A stretch of DNA of 64,000 nt from GSA-30 sp036384435 (GTDB taxonomy: Bacteria > Pseudomonadota > Gammaproteobacteria > Xanthomonadales > Rhodanobacteraceae), in NCBI RefSeq assembly GCF_036384435.1, contig NZ_DASVMI010000135.1:8015-72014 (forward strand), written 5' to 3'. Position numbers and translations under genes: made by a program. Each line of letters begins with the position of its first letter. Position 1 is the stretch's first letter. Under the pieces are notes generated by a model, which saw only the letters and a program-made list of their open reading frames with translations, did not search any database and was not told the DNA's origin. Of this stretch, positions 9,665 through 16,906 are shown in pieces.

Positions 9665-9774
9665 GCAAGTATTTGCAAAGATTCGCAATTTCATGCCACT
9701 TAACGTAATTTTAAACGTTTTCTCTGGGCGTAAAAAAACCCGATCGGTCAAGATCAGGCAAGAAATTGCGAATC
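9665..9774. promoter_or_regulatory. Candidate operator region: three phased GCAA boxes and an 18-bp inverted repeat
   Basis: GCAA occurs at 9665, 9675 and 9685, exactly 10 bases apart, so the boxes lie on one face of the helix. The last box is part of GATTCGCAATTTC (9680-9692). Its exact reverse complement is at 9762-9774, and the match extends to 17 of 18 bases (9680-9697 versus 9757-9774). This resembles a pair of distant operators, or a looping site, for a regulator of the receptor gene that starts at 9499. The regulator is unknown. Confidence 0.5.
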
Positions 9775-9789
9775 AGCTTTCCACTTCCT

Positions 9790-9818
9790 GATTTTCGGTC
9801 CCTATAATTCCGAAAATC
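9790..9818. promoter_or_regulatory. 9-bp perfect palindrome enclosing TATAAT
   Basis: GATTTTCGG (9790-9798) and CCGAAAATC (9810-9818) flank an 11-base spacer that contains a consensus -10 box TATAAT (9803-9808) on the plus strand. A repressor bound here would cover the -10. No plus-strand gene follows convincingly and no strong -35 is visible, so the role is open. Confidence 0.35.
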
Positions 9819-10000
9819 GTGGCCGCGCTTTGCAACTACATTAGCATGGTTGCATACGAATTTGACAGTATTTTTACCATACGGTCACGCCCGTGACAGG
9901 AGCTGGCTCACAGCCTGCAAAGCTCGCCCGCGCGACGCAAGCTTCTGCCTTCACCGAAGGAACCAGGCACCCCGATCGAGCCGCCTGATTGGACGACACA

Positions 10001-10112
10001 GGAGCGATTTCAGTCACCATCCGAGTCGCGACGTGATCGCGGCTTTGGGGGCTTTAGCACCCCCCATCTGCGACTGGATCGCCGCTCCCACCACCACTGA
10101 AGTCGCTCCCAC
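10001..10112. repeat. Dispersed intergenic repeat, copy A
   Basis: It begins GGAGCGATTTCAGTC and ends GAAGTCGCTCCCACC, so the ends are inverted. The interior has GTCGCGACGTGATCGCGG, then a variable stretch, then CACCCCCCATCTGCGACTGG. The same order of blocks is seen at 31971-32083, 34417-34526, 57144-57305 and partly 57461-57553. Confidence 0.7.
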
Positions 10113-10148
10113 CAGCATCGCGCGGCCTCGGTATAACGAGCCGCCGCC

Positions 10149-11861
10149 TCATGCCCCGCCGAGATAACGCGAACGCTTGGCAGGCTTCAGGTTATCCAGA
10201 TCCAGCATGACCAGGCCGTCGACGCAGCCGGAGAAGCCCGGATCCTCACCAAAGCCCAGAAACTGGACGCCCTCGGGCTCGACCAGGTCCACATACTGGC
10301 GATACAGCACTGGCAGGCTGACGCCCAGGGCATCCAGATGATGCTTGAGCTTGCCCAGGCCAGCGGTCGAGTCCAGCCCCTCCAGCGCATGGCGCACCAG
10401 ATCAATGACCTCCTGCGAGACCACGAATGGCTGACGCGCTGACGCCAATCCCTGCACACCGAAATAGTGCTGGTAAGCCACGGCGATCCATTCACGCGCT
10501 TCACGCGGCAAGTTCACCGACATGCTGACCGGGCCAAACAGGTAGCGCAACTCGCGATGGCGTTGCAGATATAGGCCGATGCCCTGCCACAACTGGTCCA
10601 GGGCACGCGAGCGCCAATAAGCCGGTGCAATGAAGCTGCGGCCAAGCTCCAGGCCCTGTGACAGGCGCGATTCCAGCGCAGGGGAATAATTGAACAAGCT
10701 GGAGGTGTATAGCCCGGCCATGCCGCGCTCGCCAATCAGGCGGCCACCATGACCGAAACGATAGGAGCCCACCACGTGAAGGGCCTTGGGGTCCCACAGC
10801 ACGAGATGTTCATAGTGCGGATCATAGGCATCGAGGTCGCGGCGCGCGCCAGTGCCCTCCCCCACCTTGCGGAAGGTCAATTCGCGCAAGCGCCCGATCT
10901 CACGCAGCACGACACTATCTGCCGAGCCCTTGAGCAACAGGATCTGCTTGCCATCATTGAGATCGGCCAGCTTTTCGGCCTGAGAGGCCAGCTCGGCGAC
11001 AATGCGATCGGTCGGCTCCGGATGGGCCAATGGCGCCTGGCCACCGAAGATGAGGCCGCGGCGACGACCGACGCGGTAAACATGACGGCGCATCAACTTG
11101 GCGGCCTGCTCGGTCGAGCCGCCGCTGCGTTCGCTTAGCTCCTCGGCGCTGACCAGCTTGCCGACGCTCACACCGATGCGTCGCTGCACGCGCGACACCG
11201 CCTCACGCGGCAGCATCGCCGTACTCAGCGGCTTGGCCAGCATCGACAAGCCGTAGAACATCGCCGAATTGCGGGCCGCCACATGCACCGGCAGTACAGG
11301 CACCTTGCTGCGCAAGGCCATGCGGGCAAAACCGTCCGACCAGCGTCCATCGCGAACCCCGGAAGGTCCCATGCGCGACACTTCGCCGGCCGGGAATACG
11401 ATCAAGGCCTCCCCGCGATCCAGCGCACGATAGACCTCACGCAACTTCGACGCCGCGCCCTTGCCGAATACGTCGACCGGCAACAGAAACCGGTTTAATT
11501 GCGGGATGGATGTCAGCCAGTCATTGCCGAGGATGCGCACGTCGCTGCGCACCGAGCCAACCAGTTGCAGCAGCGTCATCGCGTCGAGAATGCCCAACGG
11601 GTGGTTGGCTACGATGAGGACGCCGCCTTCCAGCGGAATATGTTCGCGCTCCCTGGGGGCAATTCGGTAAGACACACCCAGGTTGTCGAGGGCATGTTCG
11701 ACAAAATCGAAGCCTTCATACGCGCCGCTGTCTTCCAGCGCGCGATTGAACCCGGCCTCGTCGGCCAGCTTGCCCAACATACCAGCCACCGGACGATGGA
11801 TCTTGGGATGCTGTGCCAGCCATGGCAAACGTTCTTTGAGGGTCTGTTCAACGCTGAGCAT
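10149..11861 (-). CDS. Fused acyltransferase: PlsC-like lysophospholipid acyltransferase plus GNAT-type N-acyltransferase (OlsF-like layout)
   Basis: The protein is 570 residues. The N-terminal half (about 75-260) is a PlsC/LPLAT domain: the catalytic NHPLGILD (NHx4D) near residue 95, a VFPAGEVSRMG motif (FPEG-like) near 165 and PVLPVHV near 197. The C-terminal half (about 320-540) resembles the GNAT-fold N-acyltransferases of the hemolysin/OlsB group: LRELTFRKVGEGTG, DPHYEHLVLWD, SYRFGHGG, ELGRSFIAPAYWRS and LFGPVSMS. A two-domain protein of this kind could make an acyloxyacyl lipid such as an aminolipid, as the bifunctional OlsF of Serratia does; that is inference. AAGGAGA precedes the start. 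It appears monocistronic. Confidence 0.82.
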   Translation of the reverse strand: MLSVEQTLKERLPWLAQHPKIHRPVAGMLGKLADEAGFNRALEDSGAYEGFDFVEHALDNLGVSYRIAPREREHIPLEGGVLIVANHPLGILDAMTLLQLVGSVRSDVRILGNDWLTSIPQLNRFLLPVDVFGKGAASKLREVYRALDRGEALIVFPAGEVSRMGPSGVRDGRWSDGFARMALRSKVPVLPVHVAARNSAMFYGLSMLAKPLSTAMLPREAVSRVQRRIGVSVGKLVSAEELSERSGGSTEQAAKLMRRHVYRVGRRRGLIFGGQAPLAHPEPTDRIVAELASQAEKLADLNDGKQILLLKGSADSVVLREIGRLRELTFRKVGEGTGARRDLDAYDPHYEHLVLWDPKALHVVGSYRFGHGGRLIGERGMAGLYTSSLFNYSPALESRLSQGLELGRSFIAPAYWRSRALDQLWQGIGLYLQRHRELRYLFGPVSMSVNLPREAREWIAVAYQHYFGVQGLASARQPFVVSQEVIDLVRHALEGLDSTAGLGKLKHHLDALGVSLPVLYRQYVDLVEPEGVQFLGFGEDPGFSGCVDGLVMLDLDNLKPAKRSRYLGGA

Positions 11862-12104
11862 GACCGTCTCCTTAAGGACATATCACGATCCTGGGGGCGG
11901 ATTATGACAGCAAGGTGATGTTGATGGGACCAGGATCTTGCGATCGCGCTGTCCCTTGCCTGACAACAGTTAAGGAGATGTAGGAGTTGCCGTTGAGTAG
12001 AGCCCATGAGCCTGCATTCGACTCCGGCCTGCTTGTTTAGAGCATGACGGCCAGCCGGAATCTGCCAGACGCGCCCGGCTACCCCCGTCTCAGACCGAGC
12101 AGGC

Positions 12105-12716
12105 TCAAACCGCCAGATGCAGATAGGCCGCCACGCCTCCCAGGAACATCTGCACCGACAGTGCAATCAGCAGCATGCCCATCACGCGCTCCAGCGCCGT
12201 CAGCACACTTTCGCCCAGATAGCGGAACAAATAAGTCGAACACAACAGGATCACCGCCGTAGCCACCCAGGCTCCCAGCAGGGCGATGGCCCAGTCGGCG
12301 GTGCGTCCTGGCTGCGTATTGGTCAACAGCAGCAACGCAGCCATCGCGGAAGGGCCGGCCACGCCAGGAATGGCCATCGGCACGATGAATGGCTCGCCCT
12401 CACCCGGCTTGCCGAAGATGCCACCGCCGTCGGCCGGCGGAAACACCATGCGAATGCCAATAAGAAACAGCACGATGCCGCCAGCGATACTGATCGACTC
12501 CTGTCGCAGTTGCAGCAGCTTGAGAATGTGCTGGCCGCCGATCAGGAAGGCCAGCAATACGCCCAGGGCAATGAGCAACTCGCGCGCCAGCACCCAACGG
12601 CGACGCTTGGGCGCCACATCTTTGAGCAGGCTCAGGAAAATAGGGATATTGCCCAGCGGATCCATGATCAGGAACAGCAGGATTCCCGCCGATAGCGTCG
12701 TCATCTGCGTTTCCAT
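12105..12716 (-). CDS. MarC family integral membrane protein
   Basis: The protein is 203 residues with about six transmembrane helices. The MarC/YhgN family signatures are present: FLIMDPLGNIPIFLSLL in helix 1, ISIAGGIVLFLIGIRMVF in helix 3, and the PFIVPMAIPGVAGPSAMA segment before helix 4. The family sits in the inner membrane; its transport role is undefined despite the old link to multiple antibiotic resistance. Start codons at 12716 and 12704 are both possible. The gene follows the SDR gene on the same strand by 27 bases and may be co-transcribed with it and grxD. Confidence 0.9.
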   Translation of the reverse strand: METQMTTLSAGILLFLIMDPLGNIPIFLSLLKDVAPKRRRWVLARELLIALGVLLAFLIGGQHILKLLQLRQESISIAGGIVLFLIGIRMVFPPADGGGIFGKPGEGEPFIVPMAIPGVAGPSAMAALLLLTNTQPGRTADWAIALLGAWVATAVILLCSTYLFRYLGESVLTALERVMGMLLIALSVQMFLGGVAAYLHLAV

Positions 12717-12743
12717 GACTTCAGTACGCCCCTGCCACGGCGA

Positions 12744-13520
12744 TCAAGATGAAATCTGCTGGCGCAAGTCCAGCAGCCTGCCGCGTGCCGGCGCACCTGC
12801 CTGGCTGAGCAGATAGACAATCGCTTGCGCGGTGTCATCAGGTAGTGGATGAATGGTCGTATCCTCGCCGAAGTAGGCCTGCTTGCGTATGGCGGTCCGC
12901 ATGGGCGCGGGCAGGATCGCGTGCGTGCGCAGGCTGCTGCGATCGGTTTCCTCGTGGAGAATAGCCACCAAGCGCTCCAGGGCAGCCTTCGACACACCGT
13001 AGCCTCCCCAATGCGCCTTGCTCAACAGCGATGGATCATCCAGCACGAAGACGGCCGCGCTGTCGCTTGCCGATTGCAGCAACGGCATGCAGGCCTGGGT
13101 CAGTGCAAACGCTGCCGATACATTGACATGCAGGGCACGCAACCAGTCGTCCGGCTTGTGCATGGCCAGCGGCGTGAGCCCGGTAAAACTGGCAGCCGCA
13201 TGTACCACGCCGTCCAGACGCCCAAAGTCGCGCTGCAGGCCGTCCGCCATGGCGGCGTAATCGTTTGGCGTCGCCACTTCCATATCCAGTGGGTGGATCA
13301 CCGGCTCAGGCAATCCTTCGGCCAACATCGCATCGTACAGTTGTTCAAGCTGGCGCTTGCGGCGGCCCGTGATCACCACGGTGGCGCCCGCCCTCGATAC
13401 GGCACGCGCCACGGCAGCCCCCAGGCCACCGTAAGCCCCGGTGACCACGATGACACGATCGATCAGGCTGTCGTGGGCAGGCTGCCAATCGACGGGAAAC
13501 CGCGTGGACACAAGACTCAT
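12744..13520 (-). CDS. Short-chain dehydrogenase/reductase, YciK-like, with altered catalytic serine
   Basis: The protein is 258 residues with a Rossmann fold. The NADP-binding TGAYGGLG motif is near residue 27, DxxV-like NVSAAFALTQ near 133, and the catalytic YGVSK near 174. It most resembles YciK-type oxidoreductases. The position 13 residues before the catalytic Tyr, normally Ser, is Asp here (VFVLDDPSLLSK); the nearest serine is at -10. The enzyme may therefore work differently or have lost activity. It overlaps grxD by four bases (ATGA), so the two are translationally coupled. The substrate is unknown. Confidence 0.88.
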   Translation of the reverse strand: MSLVSTRFPVDWQPAHDSLIDRVIVVTGAYGGLGAAVARAVSRAGATVVITGRRKRQLEQLYDAMLAEGLPEPVIHPLDMEVATPNDYAAMADGLQRDFGRLDGVVHAAASFTGLTPLAMHKPDDWLRALHVNVSAAFALTQACMPLLQSASDSAAVFVLDDPSLLSKAHWGGYGVSKAALERLVAILHEETDRSSLRTHAILPAPMRTAIRKQAYFGEDTTIHPLPDDTAQAIVYLLSQAGAPARGRLLDLRQQISS

Positions 13521-13843
13521 GGGTGCGCCGCCCCTTTGACGTCAGCCACCATGCGCTCGAGTTCGCCGGCGTTCTTGAGATCTTCGATGATGTCACACCC
13601 CCCCATTAGCTCACCCTGGATGAAAAGCTGGGGAAAAGTGGGCCAGTTGGCGTAGTGCGGCAACGCCGCACGCATCTCCGGCTCGGCCAGCACGTTGACC
13701 GTATGAAAGTCCGCCCCGGCCTGCTTGAGGGCCAGCGCGGCGCGACTGGAAAAGCCGCACATGGGAAATTGCGGCGTGCCCTTCATGAAGAGCACGATCG
13801 CATGTTCCGCCAAGACGGCCTTGATTCGTTCGTTAACGTCCAT
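13517..13843 (-). CDS. grxD: Monothiol glutaredoxin, Grx4 type
   Basis: The protein is 108 residues from the preferred start at 13843, the usual length of single-domain CGFS glutaredoxins. It shows VLFMKGTPQFPMCGFSSRA with the CGFS active site, then WPTFPQLFIQGELMGGCDI, the glutathione-binding TFPQ and GGxD motifs. These proteins bind a [2Fe-2S] cluster and glutathione and deliver clusters or sense iron. A start 15 bases upstream (13858) is also possible; neither has a strong ribosome-binding site. Its stop overlaps the SDR start. It is divergent from sodB, another iron protein. Confidence 0.95.
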   Translation of the reverse strand: MDVNERIKAVLAEHAIVLFMKGTPQFPMCGFSSRAALALKQAGADFHTVNVLAEPEMRAALPHYANWPTFPQLFIQGELMGGCDIIEDLKNAGELERMVADVKGAAHP

Positions 13844-13962
13844 AGCTGTGGATTTCATCATTACAATGCACGTAGCACCGTAGTGTATCAGTCGAACCAC
13901 GGCGGCCGTTCGGCCGCGCCGGTCCGACTCCCCCTAAGCCACAAGCCAAGGAGCCATCAGAC

Positions 13963-14541
13963 ATGGCGATTGAACTCCCCGCCCTGCCCTACGAAAAGAA
14001 TGCCCTGGAACCCCACATCTCCGCCGAGACGCTGGAATTCCACTACGGCAAGCATCACCAGGCTTATGTCACCAACCTCAACAACCTGATCAAAGGCACC
14101 GAATTCGAGAATGCCGACCTGGTGGACATCGTCAAGAAGTCCTCCGGTGGCGTGTTCAACAATGCCGCCCAGGTCTGGAACCACACCTTTTATTGGAATT
14201 CGCTCAAGCCAAATGGCGGCGGCGAACCGACCGGCAAGGTGGCCGACGCTATCAACAAGGCGTTCGGCTCGTTCGAGAAATTCAAGGAAGAGTTCACCAA
14301 GTCGGCCACCGGCAACTTCGGTTCGGGCTGGACCTGGCTGGTGCAGCGTCCGGATGGTTCGCTGGGTATCGTCAACACATCCAATGCCGCCACTCCGATC
14401 ACCGGTAGCGACAAGCCGCTGCTGACTTGTGACGTGTGGGAGCATGCCTACTACATCGATTATCGCAATGCTCGCCCGAAGTACGTCGAGGCGTACTGGA
14501 ATCTGGTCAATTGGGACTTTGCAGCCAAGAACCTGGCCTGA
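13963..14541 (+). CDS. sodB: Iron superoxide dismutase
   Basis: The protein is 192 residues, the usual SodB length. Metal ligands are visible: His in LEFHYGKHHQAYV (about 27), His in VWNHTFYWNSL (about 74), and Asp and His in CDVWEHAYYIDYRN (about 157 and 161). NTSNAATPIT and FGSGWTWLV fit the Fe type. It dismutates superoxide in the cytoplasm. There is an AAGGAG ribosome-binding site upstream of 13963. It is monocistronic, with a long terminator hairpin after the stop. Confidence 0.97.
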   Translation: MAIELPALPYEKNALEPHISAETLEFHYGKHHQAYVTNLNNLIKGTEFENADLVDIVKKSSGGVFNNAAQVWNHTFYWNSLKPNGGGEPTGKVADAINKAFGSFEKFKEEFTKSATGNFGSGWTWLVQRPDGSLGIVNTSNAATPITGSDKPLLTCDVWEHAYYIDYRNARPKYVEAYWNLVNWDFAAKNLA

Positions 14542-14552
14542 TTCAAACAAGC

Positions 14553-14603
14553 CTGCCGGAAACAACAACGGGACCCTTGAGGTCCCGTTGTTGTTTCCGG
14601 CAG
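14553..14603. terminator. Exceptionally long bidirectional terminator hairpin after sodB
   Basis: A 23-bp perfect stem (14553-14575 with 14581-14603) has a five-base loop CTTGA. The GC core CGGGACC/GGTCCCG is flanked on the two sides by A-rich and T-rich arms, so it can terminate in both directions. It follows the sodB stop by 11 bases. Confidence 0.85.
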
Positions 14604-14767
14604 ATATTGTTGGGGAACGCCGCTCGCTTTGCTCGTGGTAACGTCGGCCGCTCATGCGGCCTGTAAAGCATAAAGAGCGAGCATTGGCCGCCTCAACTTC
14701 CACGCCAGACACCCTCGCTTGTCCACCTGGGCCAGGCCGACAAAATCGCAGACCGCATCGTGGTCTG

Positions 14768-15922
14768 TTACTCCTTCGTGTAAAGGGGCGCTATCTGGTC
14801 CTGACGCTCCAGGCCTTGCGCAATCTTCGCGGCACGCGACGTCAGTAACTGCCTGTCTCGTGCACACACCGTCGCGTGACCCACCTTGCGGCCGGCACGG
14901 GGCTGCTTGCCATAGTCGTGCCAGTGGGCGTCTGGTGTGGCCAGCACCTGCGTTGCATCGGGAAGGTCGCCGATCCAGTTGAACATGACCGAAAAACCGC
15001 GTGCCGAGGTATCCCCCAGCGGCATGCCCAGGACGGCGCGGACATGGTTTTCGAACTGGCTCGTCACCGCACCTTCGATGGTCCAGTGCCCGGAGTTATG
15101 CACGCGGGGCGCCATTTCATTACCCAACAACTGGCCGTCCTTGACGAACAATTCCAGGGCAAAGACACCGACGTAGTTGAGGCGCTCGGCGAGCGTTCGG
15201 GCCAGGCCCGTGGCACGCTCCTGCAATTGCTCGATGGCGGGCGCGGGAGCCAGGCTCAGCGACAGCACGCCATCGGTATGCCAGTTCTGCGTCAGGGGCC
15301 AGGTGCGGAAATCGCCATCACGACCGCGCACCGCCACCACGGACAACTCACGCTCAAAGGGAACAAACGCCTCCAGAATCAGACCGTGCGCCTGCGCCTG
15401 CGCTCCTAGCTCCACCCAGGCCGCATCGGCGTCATCCAGGCTGCGGATGCGAAACTGCCCCTTGCCGTCGTAGCCGAGTCGACGTGTCTTGAGGATCGCC
15501 GGCACTCCGACCTTCGCCAGTGCGGCGTCCAGGTCCTGGCGCGTGTCGACCGTCATGAAATCAGGCGTCGACAGGCCGCACTCCCGGAACAAGGTCTTTT
15601 CGGCCAGGCGATCCTGCGCCACAGCCAGCGCGTGCGGTGCGGGAAATACGTCGACGCGTTCGGCCAGACGTTGTGCCGACTCGGCCGGTACATTCTCGAA
15701 ATCGAACGTGACCACGTCGACATCACCGGCAAAGCGAGCCAGTGCGTCGTTATCGGTCCAGTCGGCGGCGATCAACGGTGCCACCTGGCCCGCACAGGCG
15801 TCAGGCGCACTATCGACGACCAGGGTTTTCACGCCCAGCGGGGCTGCGGCGACTGCAAGCATCCGGGCAAGCTGGCCACCACCAAGAATGCCCAGAACGG
15901 GCTGGCGTCGCGGCGCATTCAT
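14768..15922 (-). CDS. purK: 5-(carboxyamino)imidazole ribonucleotide synthase
   Basis: The protein is 384 residues of the ATP-grasp superfamily. It carboxylates AIR to N5-CAIR with ATP and bicarbonate in de novo purine synthesis. Visible are the N-terminal ILGGGQLARMLAVAA, the conserved TFDFENVPAE, KTRRLGYDGKGQ in the ATP-binding loop, and the metal-binding/closing segment NEMAPRVHNSGHWTIEGA. Its start overlaps the purE stop by four bases (ATGA), the classic purEK pairing. Confidence 0.97.
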   Translation of the reverse strand: MNAPRRQPVLGILGGGQLARMLAVAAAPLGVKTLVVDSAPDACAGQVAPLIAADWTDNDALARFAGDVDVVTFDFENVPAESAQRLAERVDVFPAPHALAVAQDRLAEKTLFRECGLSTPDFMTVDTRQDLDAALAKVGVPAILKTRRLGYDGKGQFRIRSLDDADAAWVELGAQAQAHGLILEAFVPFERELSVVAVRGRDGDFRTWPLTQNWHTDGVLSLSLAPAPAIEQLQERATGLARTLAERLNYVGVFALELFVKDGQLLGNEMAPRVHNSGHWTIEGAVTSQFENHVRAVLGMPLGDTSARGFSVMFNWIGDLPDATQVLATPDAHWHDYGKQPRAGRKVGHATVCARDRQLLTSRAAKIAQGLERQDQIAPLYTKE

Positions 15923-16422
15923 GCCCGAGGGTCCGGGTTGTCCAAGACCGTCTGGGTCTGGCGGGTTCGGTAGGCGTCCAGCGCCGTAGCTAGGGCGTTG
16001 TCATGCAATGCAAGGATCGCGGCGGCGTACAGCCCGGCATTGACCGCGCCGGCCCGACCGATGGCCAGCGTTCCTACCGGAATACCCGCTGGCATCTGTG
16101 CAATGGAAAGCAGCGAATCCATACCATTCAGGGCCTTGGACTGCACCGGCACACCCAGCACAGGGATTCGCGTTTTGGCGGCCAACATGCCCGGCAGATG
16201 GGCCGCACCGCCGGCTCCGGCGATGATCACGTGGATGCCGCGACCGGCCGCTTCCTCGGCGTATCTGAAAAGGAGGTCGGGCGTACGGTGGGCGGAGACC
16301 ACCTGCACTTCGTGGGCCACGCCAAGTTCGGCCAATACCTGGGCTGCGTGCTCCATGGTCTCCCAGTCCGATCGGGAACCCATTACGACGCCGACACGGG
16401 GCTGGCTGGCTGGTGAGGTCAT
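15919..16422 (-). CDS. purE: N5-carboxyaminoimidazole ribonucleotide mutase
   Basis: The protein is 167 residues from the ATG at 16422, which has GGGTGA upstream. PurE class I converts N5-CAIR to CAIR. Signatures: VGVVMGSRSDWETM (substrate-binding GSxSD), VVSAHRTPD (catalytic His) and IAGAGGAAHLPGM. A TTG five codons upstream is less likely. It is the first gene of the purEK operon and divergent from the Trm112-like gene. Confidence 0.97.
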   Translation of the reverse strand: MTSPASQPRVGVVMGSRSDWETMEHAAQVLAELGVAHEVQVVSAHRTPDLLFRYAEEAAGRGIHVIIAGAGGAAHLPGMLAAKTRIPVLGVPVQSKALNGMDSLLSIAQMPAGIPVGTLAIGRAGAVNAGLYAAAILALHDNALATALDAYRTRQTQTVLDNPDPRA

Positions 16423-16493
16423 GACTCGGTCACCCAAAAGGGGATATTGTACGGACTTTCCGCGTTCCGGCGCGTTCTCCCGATATACGGTTC

Positions 16494-16766
16494 ATGGATA
16501 AACGTCTGATCGAAACCCTCAGCTGCCCCGTCAGCAAGACAGCACTCCGCCCTGCCAGCAAGGCCGAGCTGGATACCCTCAACGCCGCCATTACGGCCGG
16601 CCAGGTTCAGACCGTGGCGGGCATGGCTGTACAGGAGCGGACACCGGAGGCGCTCATTACCACCGATGGCAAGGTTATCTACCGGGTCGACGACGGCATC
16701 CCTGTCATGCTGCCCGAAGAAGGCATCGGTACGGCGCAGTTCAAGGATTTCCCGACCGCGGCTTGA
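16494..16766 (+). CDS. Trm112 family protein
   Basis: The protein is 90 residues. It matches the bacterial Trm112-like family (YcaR type): IETLSCPVSKTAL, then VIYRVDDGIPVML. Trm112 proteins are small activators or partners of methyltransferases in eukaryotes and archaea; the bacterial role is less clear. Only one Cys remains in the CPxC motif (CPVS here), so the zinc ribbon is degenerate. Confidence 0.88.
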   Translation: MDKRLIETLSCPVSKTALRPASKAELDTLNAAITAGQVQTVAGMAVQERTPEALITTDGKVIYRVDDGIPVMLPEEGIGTAQFKDFPTAA

Positions 16767-16906
16767 AAGGCAGTTCCCTGAACCTGTCCCGGCAGAGATA
16801 ATTGCCAACCAGGGCATGGTATGGGCATGAGTTTTCTCTTACGCTTCCACATACATGCGGCAACGGATGGCCGCCATCGCGGCGGCAGCACTACAGGGGT
16901 GTGGCG

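Larger units (their letters stand above)
9500..10148. other. Long intergenic region (649 bp) with regulatory repeats and one dispersed repeat
   Basis: I see no convincing gene here. The part nearest the receptor (9640-9830) is AT-rich and full of short repeats: GCAA boxes, an 18-bp inverted repeat, and a 9-bp palindrome around TATAAT. The part nearest 10149 holds one copy of the dispersed GGAGCGA...TCGCTCC repeat (10001-10112), which probably serves as the 3' flank of the minus-strand acyltransferase gene. A 105-codon open frame at 9850-10167 runs through the repeat and is judged spurious. Confidence 0.7.

Noticed and set aside
9850..10167. 105-codon plus-strand frame in the long intergenic region
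   Set aside because: It runs through dispersed repeat copy A, has no ribosome-binding site and reads as low-complexity Arg/Ser/Pro/Ala sequence.
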